Assembly (NCBI GenBank): GCA_036023115.1
Contig: JAYKKT010000049.1
Location: 558,001 to 622,000, forward strand
Direction: 5' to 3'
DNA length: 64,000 nt
From: Brasenia schreberi
Lineage: Eukaryota > Streptophyta > Magnoliopsida > Nymphaeales > Cabombaceae
Shown here piece by piece: positions 12,402 through 24,697 of the stretch (within the stretch, counting starts at the first letter, position 1; the number at the start of each line of letters is the position of its first letter). Below the pieces are notes generated by a model. That model worked only from the letters and a program-made list of their open reading frames with translations, searched no databases and was not told where the DNA came from. The translations under genes and the position numbers were made by a program.

Positions 12402-14183
12402 AAGACTTTGGCGATGATTATGAACATTTTTTATATTTTTTGAAAGAAAAGATTACTATTTTGCTAATGAGTTTTACTTCCAAAGGACATACATGGCTGA
12501 ATTCGAAAAATGGCTTCTTGACAGATAATCCGATTGGGTGACTCAAGTCAGTAATATTAACATTCTAATTGTATTTAAGAGACCACTAGATGTTGTTGTA
12601 AGATATTTACAAATATTATACATTACTATAGAAGTGAATGGTTTCCTTTTTAAATATATGTTCGTAGATGGTGGTGCTATATTATGCGTAATACAGAGCA
12701 ACAAATTGTAGGATATTGAGAGAACACCTACTAATTTAATTCAAACAATGTCCAATTTTCAAGGAAAATCGTTAGTTACCATAGGAGTAATAATTGTCAA
12801 GCTTAAGGTCGGTTCAAAGACTTCAGCTACCCCTTCCTTCGTGATTAATGCTAGTCCAAGTTATTCCTTGGGAGGCACTGGATACATTCAAATTATTGTG
12901 TTCTCTCGATATTACATATGAAATTAATGTTTTAGGCTGGCAAAAAGATCAAGATCATTGATACGAAAGAGGATCCTTTCACACATGATGTTAAGGCCTC
13001 CAAGGCTTTATTTTATTTACCTTAGGTAAGTTCAATTGTTATACTCCCATAGAGGAGATGCGGTCTTGTTAATTAATCACCCAAGGTTTTACCTTTGACT
13101 TGCCTGATTTATAGCCATTACCTAAAGTATGTCATGGATAGTAAATCTCAAGCCATTCGAGATTATTTTCATTGGTTGGAGGCATCTTATGTTGAGTGAA
13201 GATTCATAATTTATACTAGACTGCTCAGGGGTAAGTAGAAAATTGCCCTATTCTTGTTATTTCACCACTTATCGGAGGGGGAGCAACATTCAATTATCTT
13301 AATAAGAAGGATGAGGCAAGTTTTATCTTAGTAAACCCTCTAATTGAGGTGAACTTGGTCTCAAAAGGATTAGTGAGACTGACAAAGATGAGTGCTCACA
13401 TTAACAAAAATTGGCCACATTTTGTCGAGTTGCTTAAGCATTATAAGGATTTCTTCGCCTAGTAATATCATGAAATACCCGGCTTATTCGGAGAGTTAGT
13501 TGAGTTTACTATTTCATTGAAATCAAGGGAGAATCTACATAGACAACTGTAAACACCCTAAATTTTCCAAATTACAAAACTCTCAAAAACAAAAAAAGCT
13601 CTTTCAAAGCCAAAACAACAGCCCGACAAAAGGACAAAATCATAATTTGGGTCAAAAAGTACAAAAGCAGCTCCAAAATGCATAAAGAGGCCAAAAACCT
13701 GATGCAATCGACAAAAGTCTGAGACACGTCCCATTAGAATGAAGAATGGAATGCGTGCAGCAATCTGAGATCGATAGCACTAGGAACCGGCTAGAAACCA
13801 AAACGGCGGATCGAAATAGACGTCGAAAAAGTCTTAAAAAGCAGAACATCAGTTGGAAGAAGACTTGGGAAGACCCAGGTCGAAGATGGGTCGCCGATGA
13901 ACCGGAGCCCGCCCAAAACCAACGATGAAAAGCACCAAAAAGGACTGAAACAAAGGAGCGAAAGAAGTTGGATTGGATCTGGACACAAACATCCAGATCC
14001 ATATCCAAATAGTGTTTGGATTGGATTGGATCTGAACCAAAATATCCAGATCCGTATCCATATAAACGTTTGTATTTGGGTCGAATATGGATCCAAAATA
14101 TCTGAGATCCAGATCCAAATAGTGTTTGGATTTGGATCCAGATCTCAAACCCATATCTAGACCCAAGATCCACAACCCTTGCC

Positions 14184-14191
14184 TATAAATA
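14184..14191 (+). promoter_or_regulatory. LTR TATA box (solo LTR 2)
   Basis: GCCTATAAATAGAGGTGAG at the same relative position as in the other two LTRs, directly after the GGATCC/AAATA repeats. It is the likely core promoter of the ancestral element. Confidence 0.65.
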
Positions 14192-15916
14192 GAGGTGAGG
14201 GAGTCCACGAAGAGGGGTTCATGCAAATGCTTGGGAGGAGAGAGAGTGAGAGAGGGACCTAGCCATGTGGGCTCATGAGTGAAGTAGGCTTGAGCCATGT
14301 TAACCAAGGCTCGACCTAGTGGGCTCCACCAACTTGAAGTGGGCTGCACCAACTTGAATCTAGCTGCACCAAGACGTGGACCGTGGGCTTGAACATGGGT
14401 TGGACCGAGTGGAAGTGGCTAGACCTAGTGGACTGCACCTAAGGTAAGCCTAAACCCAACCTAGCCCTTCTCCTCTTAACCCTCCAAACCTAACCTAACC
14501 CACTCCATTGAACCCACCTAAACCTAGCACCACCACTCCACCCCACCATACCCGCCACCACCCAAGGCTCCACCTGAACCAAGCCACTACTTAGCCCAGC
14601 CCATCACCACCTAGCCTTCATCACACCACCGCCTCCCTTTCCTAAGTGCAGCCGAGTGCACCTTGCACTCGACTCTCACTCACCCAACCGACCACCTGCC
14701 GCACATTCCCAGCCGAATCCCCCCTAACTCCAACTCCACCTGCCGCCTACACCTTCCCAGTCGTGCTCCCTGCCTTCACCAAGAACAAGGCCTGCCACCC
14801 GGCAGGCCCTCCCCCTAAAACCCCACACGGCCTACTTTGTCGTAGGACGTTTCCCTTAACCTAGCCAAGGCCTGCCCTTCGGCAGGCCATCCCTTACCTA
14901 AACCCCGAAGGCCTGCCACCCGACAGGCCCTCTGCCGTGTACTATCTGGCTGAACTACCTAGCCATCTCCCTTGGCCGAACTCAACTGAACCGCCACTTG
15001 ACCTGGTGCCAACTACACTGACCCCTGGCCGACCTTCCCTAGGACAAGCCCTGAAACATCAACTAAACCTATACAAAACTACCACCTGCATCGAACCCAG
15101 CCCTGGCCGAACTACTTGGCCACCTTGTTGCGGGCTGAACCTAACTGAACTCGGCTGGCCACTACCTAGCTCACTGTCCTAGGTCCACACTGACCTAGTT
15201 GGTTCCCCTAGGACCAAACTGAGTCCTCCCATATCAAACCTAACTCAAGTCACCCTAGCTAAACCGCCACTTGATGGCCCTAAACCAAAGCCCATAACCT
15301 AACCTAAGTCAAGTTAAACCTAAACTAGTTAGGACTCAACAAAAACCTAAACCAAAACCTAACTAACTGGCCCATAATCTAACCTACCCGAACTGAACCT
15401 AACCTAGTTAGGGCTTCACCCCAAACACCACTTCTCTTGGCTCGAGTTAAGCCAGCCCCTCCAAGGCCTAGACCCAGGCTGCACCAAGTCAGCCCGAGTT
15501 ACCCTAAGCCCACCTCAAACCAAACTCGAGCCACCTTGGCTCGAGTCATCCTTAAACTAGCCCAAGTCCAAGGCCCATACGATCCCAATAAGACCCATAG
15601 CAGCCTTCACTCAAAACCTCTCTCTCAAATCAAACATCCAAGCACCTCCATATGAACCCGTCGAGCGGAGATTGAAGACCGAATCGGTGCATACAAGGGC
15701 ATGAACTCACTAAGGCATACGCGTCCTAGACACCCCACGTAGCTGGTTAGGTAAGTTGTAAGTCCTTTACATTTGGTACTTAATTAAATTTTGATACAGG
15801 GTTGTAGTAATGGAGCGTAGTCTCCCCCCGAAATGTAATATTGGTGCGTGATACATAACCACACACGTACACTTGAGCTTTAGCTCTTAACCGTACATGG
15901 TTTGCATACACTCACC

Positions 15917-16960
15917 ATTGAGCTTTCGCTCTTACTCCCAAGACTCTAATAAGAGCCATATTGCAATTTAATTTGGGGTGTTATTTTCAAGTTGTGTGCG
16001 TTGTCTTTCAATTCCACACTCACACACATTGAGCTTTCGCTCCTACTCCCAAGACTCTAATAAGAGCCGTATTGCAATTCAATTTGGGGTGTTATTTTCA
16101 AGTTGTGTGTGTCGTCTTTCAATTCCACACTCACACGCATTGAGCTTTCGCTCTTACTCCAAAGACTCTAGTAAGAGTCATATAAGCTGCAATTTAATTC
16201 AGGTTGTTACTTTAAAAGTCGTGTGAGTTGTCATTTAATATTCCACACTCACACCCAAAGACACCCAAGCACTTGCTCAAGCACTCACGCACCTTTTGGC
16301 CTTGGCCGCCACTAAGATATAATCATATCTATATATTTTCAGCTGCATGAGTTTTTCCAGTTCAGTTGTGTATACTTTACATTCCGGGTTTTTAAGGTTC
16401 AACAATGTGAGTTGTCTTTACATTTATACACAACACACACGCACACATTGAGCCTTTCCGCTCTTATATCTATATCTCCCTTTCAGCTGCGTTTTAAGGT
16501 TCAGCTGCATGAGTTGTCTTTCAATTCCACACTCACACACATTGAGCTTTCGCTCTTACTCCCAAGACTCTAATAAGAGTCATATTGCAATTCAATTTGG
16601 GGTGTTATTTTCAAGTTGTGTGTATCGTCTTTCAATTCCACACTCACACACATTGAGCTTTCGTTCTTACTCCAAAGACTCTAGTAAGAGCCATATAAGC
16701 TGTAATTTAATTTGGGTTGTTACTTTAAAAGGTGTGTGAGTTGTCATTTAATATTCCACACTCACACCCAAAGACACCCGAGCACTTGCTCAAGCACTCA
16801 CGCACCTTTTGGCCTTGGCAGCCACTAAGATATAATCATATCTATATATTTTCAATTGCATGTTTTCCCGTTCAGCTGTGTACGCTTTTACATTCCTGGT
16901 TTTTAAGGTTCAACTGTGTGAGTTGTCTTTACATTTATACACAACACACACACGCACATT
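15917..16960 (+). repeat. Nested tandem repeats in solo LTR 2 (111 bp inside 513 bp)
   Basis: The block starting ATTGAGCTTTCGCTC occurs at 15917, 16028 and 16139, a period of 111 bp. A larger unit containing it recurs at 16541, 513 bp after 16028, with the same downstream order (AATATTCCACACTCAC, GCACTTGCTCAAGC, ATATAATCATATC). Each unit carries the hairpin GAGCTTTCGCTC. This is higher-order growth within an LTR. Confidence 0.85.
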
Positions 16961-17671
16961 GAGCCTTTCCGCTCTTATATCTATATCTCTCTTTCAGCTG
17001 CGTTTTAAGGTTCAGCTGCGTTAGTTGTCTTTCAATTTATACACAATACCCATGCACACATTGAGCCTTTCCGCTCTTAAGATATAGATATATTTAAATT
17101 TCTGTAATTTACATTCAAGTCGTGTGAGTTGCATTCAATTTGGGTTTTTCCTTCAGCTATGTCTTTCAATTTTGGGTTTTAAGGTTCAGTTGTGTGAGTT
17201 GCATTGCATATCCGCCATACTCGAGATAGTGCGCATACTTGCATCAAAACAACCCCGAACAAACCCATGCAAACACGCCAATCTTAGGCCACTTGATACA
17301 CACACATCACGCCTAAGTAGATAAAATTGAAAGACTCAAGATCGCCAACCCTCGTGAAGTAAAAACTCACCAAAGTGCATGATTTCATAAAGATTTTAAA
17401 CACTCATTCGTTCAAAGTAAATTTTGAAGTTAACTTATTTTAAAATGAAGTCTCTAAGCGTACAAACTAACCCTTGAGCATCGGTTCAAGAAGGTTTGCG
17501 ACGAAAAGATCTCGCTTGCCCATAATTGCCTTAAAAAGTTAGATATTTTAAAAACATACTTCGCTAGTTTGAGTAAGCTAGCTGGCATGCCCTAAAAAGC
17601 AAATGTAGGTACGAAAAAGTTTACTTCAGGCCTAAGAACCCGGAGTAAAAAATTTCGACGTCTACAACAAC

Positions 17672-18083
17672 CAACGAGAAGAATCAATACGAAGATGCTT
17701 CTAGCTATCAAGAAAGAGATAAACATTGTTTGAGGCCAAGTTCATCAGAACAATCAAGTACATAAATTGTCGGTATGTATCGATTATTAAAATCTTAACT
17801 TGGTCACTCCAAAGAATCAATATGTCAAGCCAATGACATATATGTTGATCGATGTAGTAGTTGCCTATGGTATTTTTTATACATGGATGACACCTCAAGA
17901 TAGAAGCAAATTAAGGTGAATCCCAAGGATATGAATAAGAGAATGCTCCAATGCTTAGACGCAATAAGAATCTATGAATGGATAGTGATGTTGAATCCAA
18001 ATGTCACATATCAATGAGAAATGAATTGTATTTTTCATGATTTAATCGAGGGAAAACCATTGAGATATACAATGATATTGTGG
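17672..18083 (+). pseudogene. Gypsy-1 reverse transcriptase, central part
   Basis: Continues gypsy-1 after solo LTR 2. Readable motifs across shifts are MLLAIKKEIN, CIDY-NLNLVTPKNQYVKP, MTYMLIDVVVAYGIF, QIKVNPKDMNKRMLQC and FHDLIEGKP, then EIYNDIVV at the place of the catalytic YIDD box (one residue missing). It stops at the start of a LINE fragment at 18084. The palm end, thumb and RNase H are absent. Confidence 0.8.
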
Positions 18084-19718
18084 TATCTTCTTGTCACCTA
18101 AAATACCTTATGCACCTCTCCGTTTTAACCAATCTACATTAATTTTATGTGCAATATCTCCATCAATTTTTATATCACTCTCAAAAACTGACCCTAGGTA
18201 CTTAAAAACTTTTCTTATAAGGGATACAATGTGTGCCAATCTTAATTTTTATATCATTTAAAGTAACAAAATGGAAAAACTTGAATTTCATATATTTGTC
18301 TTTGTTCTTAAGGCAAAAGCCTTTACATTCTAATGTTTCTCACCATAGTTCCAATTTTCTATCAATTTTTTCTTTAAACTATCTACTATTACGATGTCAT
18401 ATGCAACTAACATAGAACAAAAAACTTGATCTTGAATATATTTTGTTAGTTTATCAATGACCAATACAAATAAATATGGACTTAAAATTGTTTCTTAATG
18501 TAATACAATATTAACCTCAAAGAAATCTATCACTCTTTCATGAGTCTGAATGCATGTTTTGACACTATCATACATGTCTATATCAATGGGATATCTCTCG
18601 TTTTCAAAGTTCTCCAAAGAATATCTCTTGATACTCTATCGTAAGTTTTTCTAGATCAATTAATATCATTTGAAGATTCTTTGTTTTTGCTTTAAGATAT
18701 TCTATAAGATGTCTCGATAGATGAATAACATTAAAAGTAGATCTTTCTGGTATGAATCCAAATTGGTTCTCTATCATACTCGATATTTTCCTTAACCTAC
18801 ATTCAATAAGTCTTTCTCATAATTTCATAGTATGGTTTACCAACTTGATACCTCAATAATTTGCACAATTCTGAATGTCTCCCTTGTTATTGTATATGGA
18901 TATAATTATACTTTTCCTCTATTCTTCAAGCATCTTTTGGTTTTTTATATTTTATTAAATAATCTTGTAAGCCAAGTAATACCCATCAGTCCTATGATTT
19001 TTCATACTTCTTTAGAAATATTGTCTAGTCCTATAGATTTACTAATACTCATAAGTTTAAGAGCCTCTTTAACTCCATTCTTTTGAATAATCGGTAGAAA
19101 TTACAATTTATATACTCTTCCAATTTAGTTAGCTCACCTAAGTTAATATAAATACCTATATTTTTGCTAAAAAACCTAAGAAAATAAATTTTTACCTATT
19201 TTTTATATCATCACTTATCACTAGAATCTTCTCATCCTCATCTTTGATACATCTGAGCCTTTTTTGCTTCTTTCTTTACTTTTTGTCCAACTTTTTACTT
19301 GTATTCTTTCCCTGTGTATTCTTTGCTTTTTGTCTATCTTTTTACTTATAAATCTATAACTAAAAGTTGATATTAGGTAGTCAAGCTTTCTCTTAAAATT
19401 ATTTTGCAATCCTTACAATACAATCTATCTTTTTTCTACATATAAAATAATCAATTTGTGTTTGTGCTAAGCCACTCTTATAAGCAATTAAATGTTCATC
19501 TTATTTTCTGAAAATTGTATTGTTTAAAAAGATATCATATGCTATAATGAAATTTAAAACTTTCTTACATTACTCATTTAAATCTTCAAACCCATAATTG
19601 CCATAAATGCCTTGATATTCTAATACTTCCTTACAAACTTGTCCATTTAGATCTCTACTTAAACAAATGATATTTCTTTATTGGATCTTTTGAATTACCT
19701 TATTTAACTCCTCCCAAA
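18084..19718 (-). mobile_element. LINE-2: RTE-type LINE fragment replacing part of gypsy-1 pol
   Basis: On the minus strand this is collinear with the reverse transcriptase half of LINE-1 (30985-33946). The RT core is readable around 18500-18380 (SPYLFVLVIDKLTKYIQDQV, then AYDIVIVD in place of FADDIVL). It starts in mid-RT at the left without the 3' end and CAA-rich tail expected of a retrotransposed LINE, and ends at the right in CTCCCAA without a target duplication. It sits precisely between the RT catalytic box and the integrase start of gypsy-1. Confidence 0.75.
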
Positions 19719-20765
19719 TTACTGAGGTTGATGAAGGAATTTGTAGAGCTCATCATTCAAGATGTAAAATGAAGTGGTTGATATATCGATATGGTATGCA
19801 TAAAGATTGTAAATGTGTGTCAAGAATATCAATGTTTTGATCCTTTGCAGAAAGTATTTGCGATAGAACTACATCCATTTATCAAACCATGACCATTTTG
19901 AAGTTGGGTCATCAACTTAATCAAAAGATCTATCTGAAATCTTTGAAATGATATACCTTCATTATAGTGGCAACAAATTACTTTCCTAAGTGGGTTGAAG
20001 CCCTACCATTAAAGTTGGTGATCTATGAGGAGGTAATCAAGTTCATCAATGACTTACTTTTTTAGTTTGGAATACTATAATTGATTACAGTCGATCAAGG
20101 GACAATGTTCACAAGAGAGAAGGTAACAACTTTTCTCGAGAGCTTTGGTGTTAAGTTGGTACATTCAACCCCTTACTATGCATAGGCAAATAATCAAGTT
20201 GGGGCTACCAATAGAGTGGTTATTCATTTAATAAAGAAGTCCCTCAAGAACAATTTGAGGAGTTAGCATGAGTTGCTTGAGGTTTTTTAGGTATACCGAA
20301 ACTCCAAGACCTCGTTGACTAACATGACTCCATTTTGGCATATGTATGGACAAGATGTATTACAAATGGAGATTAATGTCAACTCTTTGCTGATAGTCAA
20401 GCATAATAATTTACAACCTAATGAATATTTGTAGTCATTGATGATATAACTTGATTTGGTGGACGAAGACTGTTTGATGGCATTCAACAATTTACTTATC
20501 AATAAATAAAAAGTTGCTTGAGTGTACAACAAACATGTTCAAGTAAAACAGTTCCAAGAATGGGATTTAATTTGGAAGACCCCTACCAATAGCCTAAAAT
20601 GACCTTTAGTTTAAAATTTGGAATCCAAATTGGCATGGACCATATTTAATCTCTAAGGTTCTACTAGGAGGGGGCATATAGATTGGAGGAAATTGAAGGG
20701 GAGGAGCATGCAAGGAGTATAAATGAAATATACTTGAAAAAATATAATCCTTTAATTTGGAAAAC
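19719..20765 (+). pseudogene. Gypsy-1 integrase, decayed
   Basis: Reads through as EVDEGICRAHHSRCKMKWLIYRYG (zinc-binding N-terminus), IVATNYFPKWVEALPLKLV, ITVDQGTMFTREKVTTF, LVHSTPYYA-ANNQVGATN, IHLIKKSLK and a C-terminal HARSINEIYLKKYNPLIW. This order is characteristic of Tat-type gypsy elements. The catalytic glutamate expected in the AN-Q-E motif is replaced by glycine (QVGATN). In-frame stops at several points rule out function. Confidence 0.85.
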
Positions 20766-22689
20766 TCAATTCATTTAAAAATTCAATGAATGTGAGCATA
20801 CAATTATCAAAAGAATTAAAGAATAAAAAAAATATTTATCTCAAGCTAAATGTCGTACCAAAGATAGATGAGGTCACTAACCAGGCCAATTCATCTTAGA
20901 CTACAACCATCTAACATTCTTCATATTCTTGTTTCAGAGCCCTGAGATTCTCGGTTGCCAATGGTTCTTCTTGTACTTGCCTCCTCAATAGGTACACTTT
21001 CTCTAGTTCTTGTAGTTTTTGCTACTCTTTCTCGTAAGCTCTAGTTGTGGTTATCAAATCTTGATAGCGCAATGTCAAGTGATTGTTGAGAGATGCCAGC
21101 TATGATGTAAGGGATGCAACTTCTCAAGAGAGACAAAGTCACATCCAAAGTGGTCAATATACTCGTGAGTTTCTCGACATCGATTCATACTATCTCATAG
21201 ATTAGAAGCTTGAGAGTAAAAGTTACTAGTAGATATTCTTGATTGAGCTCATAATTGAGCAAGATGATCCAACTGAGAATGTATATCTGATAATCGTTGA
21301 CGGTTTGTAGAGAGCCTCAACAATTGATAATTGATTGTTATCTAAAGATCAAATAAGATTTACCAATCTCAAGGAGGTACATCTCGATTGGTGGCTACTC
21401 TTTGAAGGGAAGAAGAGTGTCTTGGAGTTCTCTCCCTTCCCTAGAATTCTTACCAAGAATGCATCGAACAAACTCTACTTGTATTGATTGGAGTCTCCTT
21501 TGGAGAAAGATCACCCTCCATATGAGTGAATTCTAGTTCGAAAGCAGTGGTTGCTAACGAAGTATTTGAGTGAGGTTGTGAGATGTTGGTCAAAATAAGC
21601 ACAACAACTCCCTTGAGTCTTGGAGCAGTAGGGACTTCAGTTTGAGCCTCCAATTGATGCTCCATATTAGGAGTCGCCTTGGTGTGGGCTTTTGAAACTT
21701 GAGTTGCAGTGGCCACTACTTAAGAAGGAATGAAAACTCAAGTTTCTTTTTGGTAGGATGTACCGATAGCTATAGTTTGCTCAGTGGGGATGTATATTGC
21801 CTCTTAGCAAGATGTAGTATGTGTCATAGTCGAGGTGGAAACTTGGAGTTCTTCTTGATGAGTGGTGATGGTCCTAGGCAAATCAGAGGCCATTAAAAGG
21901 GGACATCTATTTGAACCCGTAGGATAGGCAGAAGTTTTAGCTACCTATGAGCATTGCCAATATGGTTAAAAAGAAAAGTAGACAAGGATGTGTTACAACA
22001 AGAAAAGCTTACCCTTCTATGACATCGACAAATCAATGAGGAACCCTCCTCCTTAGGATCTCCTATAGACGACAACACAGTCTAGTCAACAAAGGCATAT
22101 TTGACATGGTTCAATAGGCATCGAGCTGGTGAATTGATTGATAAAGTCCTCTGGTTCTTTATCAAATATGACATAAAAACTGAAGACCACTACTCTTCAT
22201 ATTCAACGATGGTTGCTAAGTTGGCCATGAAGTCATTAAAAGAGAAATTCTCAACCACTCAAAGATTGGCTTTAATCATCACTTTGATTTTCGAATTCGA
22301 TATCACTAAACCGCTTACTAATATTTCAATTGGATAAATGGGTCAAGAATTCCCTGAACAAGTCCAAATTGATAAGTTAAATATTGAGAAAAATATCGGT
22401 TAGCCATTGTTTGGTTGGTGGAAGAGAAGGATGCACAATTCCTATTCAGCAAATTCTAAGAGCACGAGAATCACTACCACTCTATGGTGGGAATCTGAGC
22501 AGAGTTGGATACTTTTTCCTATATCTATTGACTCATGTATTTCTCATAACTCAATTGATAAAAATTGAAAGTATTCTCAAACTCTAAATGGAGTAATTTA
22601 TTGAGAGAGATTGATAATGCCTAAGTGTGAGAATGGATTTTCAACAAAACTCTACCTAAAAAGAGTTCTCCCCATTTAATATTAGCAAG
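20766..22689. other. Gypsy-1 3' region between pol and the antisense PMD ORF
   Basis: Downstream of integrase Tat-lineage elements have a long spacer that may hold extra, often antisense, ORFs. An 88-codon minus-strand ORF (21450-21716, with PTAPRLKGVVVLILTNISQP) is Ser/Thr/Pro-rich and low in complexity and fits such an ORF. No domain is recognisable in it. The rest shows no coding structure. Confidence 0.4.
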
Positions 22690-23295
22690 ATGGTGACATG
22701 GGAGAGTAAGAGTGTGCATACGAGAAAAATAGAGATATAACCAACATTGGAGAAACCACCATGAGCCAAAAGCAATATTGGGTGTTTTCCCATTAGGAAG
22801 TTGAGAAATGAAGGATTGAATACCTTAAAAAATATTACTCAAGTAAAAGTAACTAAAATTGAAAGGATGATAAAAAAGTACAGCCTCAACAATGACATGG
22901 TATTCTTTGGCGATTGCTATAGTGTTAGGGCAGAAAACGAACTTGCATAGCCAAAGCAAAAGTAAGCTAGAATATTCATCTTGCATTACCTCTCCCGAAC
23001 CCCACGTGTTGGCTTCTAAAAATATTTTGTATGAAAGGTTTTTGAAAATGAAAGAAAAATGAGAAAAAAAACATAAAGAATGAAGTTTAGGGCCATTAGA
23101 GGGAAGTTTGGTAATGACATGATCTAAGAGGATAATGCATATTATACCTAGTTTGAGAATAAAATAATAGTTTACTAGACCAAAAGCTAAAAAGCTAAAA
23201 AGAAGATTGAGAAGAGGAGGGAAGACAATGTGAGATAGTGTTATAAGATAAAAAATTCCCCACATACACCGGTTGTCGGTGTACACAACACCCAC
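22690..23295 (-). pseudogene. Antisense plant mobile domain (PMD) ORF of gypsy-1, copy 1
   Basis: The minus strand has a 156-codon open frame (22825-23295). It holds VNYYFILKLGIICIILLDH followed by a Gly/Pro-rich spot, then EANTWGSGEVMQDEYSSLLL, WLCKFVFCPNTIAIAKEYH and FNFSYFYLSNIF. Beyond a stop the same frame continues with GSWWFLQCWLYLYFS (about 22770-22730). This is the layout of the PMD found in plant MAIN-like proteins and in plant transposable elements. It lies antisense and downstream of gypsy-1 integrase. A capture of a host or other transposon domain is likely. It is broken, and no start codon is assigned. Confidence 0.65.
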
Positions 23296-23840
23296 TCAGT
23301 CCAACAACTAGATGTATTCCATGAAAAGTCTTGGCTAGGTGTGAAGGTCTTTGGGAATACGATCATTCCAAAACTACTTTCCATAGAGCAGAAGGACTTT
23401 TGGGATAATTATTTCTTCAACAATTCTAAGGCCTTTTGTAACAAACACAGTAGAACCGAGAAGGGAATAGTAAGAGTCGGTTAGTTAGGATACTTGGTAA
23501 CCTAAAGTCGGAACCCTAGAGAGAGTTGGGTTTCCAAAAGCCATAGAAATATTGGTTGAGGAAGAGGCTTGAAGTGTTTTTCATATGAGAGATTGGATCT
23601 AGAGAAAGCACTCTCAATTTTTTATAGAAAAGAGTGAGGAGGAGGAGTGTCTTAGGTCACATTTTATAGTAAGAAAAAGTTGTCACATCAATATAAAGTT
23701 GTATTGCCTCACATGGTCATTTAGCTTAGAATTTGAAGCAATAATAGGCTTAACGAGCCAACAATACAAGATAACATACATCATTAAATGACATTTTAGC
23801 TAACCCTGACGAATTCTTCAAAGGAGTGAAAAGTGGAGGG
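23296..23840. other. Gypsy-1 distal region
   Basis: No coding sequence recognised. It ends in GTGAAAAGTGGAGGG, a purine run that may be the polypurine tract of gypsy-1. Its last five bases, GAGGG, are the duplicated target of solo LTR 3. Confidence 0.35.
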
Positions 23841-24689
23841 TGTAAACACCCTAAAATAAAACGAATTTCAAAACCAAACACCTGGTTTGAAAATCAATCC
23901 AAAAGGCCAAAATTGAGGTTTTCGAAAACCAAGGGCTGTAAAAGCTTCCAAATTTTGTTTTAAAATCCCGTTCAAATCAAATTTCACATATACGGGCCAA
24001 GTCCCAATTTTGCAAAAACCGAAATGAAACAGGTGAAGCCTGAAAGACGACACCTGATCGAGAAACAGCCCAGAAAGGAGCACCCAAAAGCCTGAATGCT
24101 AAAGCAACCTTAGAAACAAGTAAAGAAAACCAAAAACAACACCTTGACCTGATAAAAGCTAGGGTCAAAAGGCGAAAGGAAGGCCTAGGCCCGATGTAGA
24201 ATGCAAGCCCGGTACACCCAAAAGCCAAGTCAAGTACATCCAGCCAAGCAGCATAAACCTGAGCCAGAAATGGCGAAATTGAGCGAAAGCGAAGTCCAGA
24301 AAGGCGAGATGGAGTTCGGACGACAAAACTGGGGAAACCCCAGTATAAGACGGAGTACTGATGAAGCCAGGGCCCGCACAAACCGTTCGTCTCGAAACGC
24401 CAAGAAGGACTGTTCAAAGAAAATTTGGATTGGATCTGGACCATAAATATCCAGATCCATATCTAAATAGTGGTTGGATTTGGATCGATCCAAATAGTTT
24501 TGGATTTAGATTGGATCCAAATAGTATTTGGATTGGATCGAATCTAGACCAAAATATCCAGATCCATATCCATATAAATGTTTGGATTTGGGTCGGATAT
24601 GGATCCAAAATATCCGAGATCCAAACCCAAATAGTGTTTGGATTGGATCTGGATTCCAAGACCCAAATCCAAAACCCACCTCATTTGCC

Positions 24690-24697
24690 TATAAATA
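24690..24697 (+). promoter_or_regulatory. LTR TATA box (solo LTR 3)
   Basis: TATAAATA following the GGATCC/AAATA repeat block, as in the two sister LTRs. Confidence 0.65.

Larger units (their letters stand above)
10901..13547 (+). pseudogene. Gypsy-1: Tat-like Ty3/gypsy gag, protease and start of RT, decayed
   Basis: The protease region at about 12560-12930 reads, across breaks, as DVVVRYLQI, VNGFLFKYMFVDGGAI (12661 on), MSNFQGKSLVTIGVI and KLKVGSKTSATPSFVINASPSY, the pattern of Tat-lineage gypsy proteases. The RT lead-in at 13200-13547 shows FIIYTRLLRG, LKHYKDFFA, YHEIPGL and ELVEFTISLKS. Gag is expected at about 11230-12100 but is too eroded to delimit. Many stops and frameshifts make it non-functional. 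The body is interrupted by solo LTR 2 exactly at ACAAC (13543-13547) and resumes at 17672. Confidence 0.8.
13548..17666 (+). mobile_element. Solo LTR 2 of the long-LTR family (4119 bp)
   Basis: Begins TGTAAACACC and ends GACGTCTACA, flanked by a perfect 5-bp duplication ACAAC (13543-13547 and 17667-17671). It lies in the gypsy-1 reverse transcriptase, whose reading continues on both sides. It is the longest of the three copies; part of the extra length comes from a roughly 513-bp tandem duplication (about 15980-17000). Order inside: terminal part, GGATCC/AAATA repeats (13970-14165), TATA box, CCTAACC- and CACC-rich tract, hairpin array, and a 3' part shared with the other copies (GAGTAAGCTAGCTGGCATGCCC). 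No internal retrotransposon genes are present. Confidence 0.92.

Noticed and set aside
12269..12541. 90-codon ORF with IYIYIY
   Set aside because: Translation of a (TA)n microsatellite within the decayed gypsy-1.
13652..14352. Long overlapping ORFs on both strands in the LTR (up to 173 codons)
   Set aside because: They run through the GGATCC/AAATA repeats, and similar ORFs appear in all three LTRs in several frames. Low-complexity translation with no domain.
15917..16960. Regular repeats considered as a CRISPR array
   Set aside because: The sequence is eukaryotic, units are 111 bp and contiguous, and there are no unique spacers.
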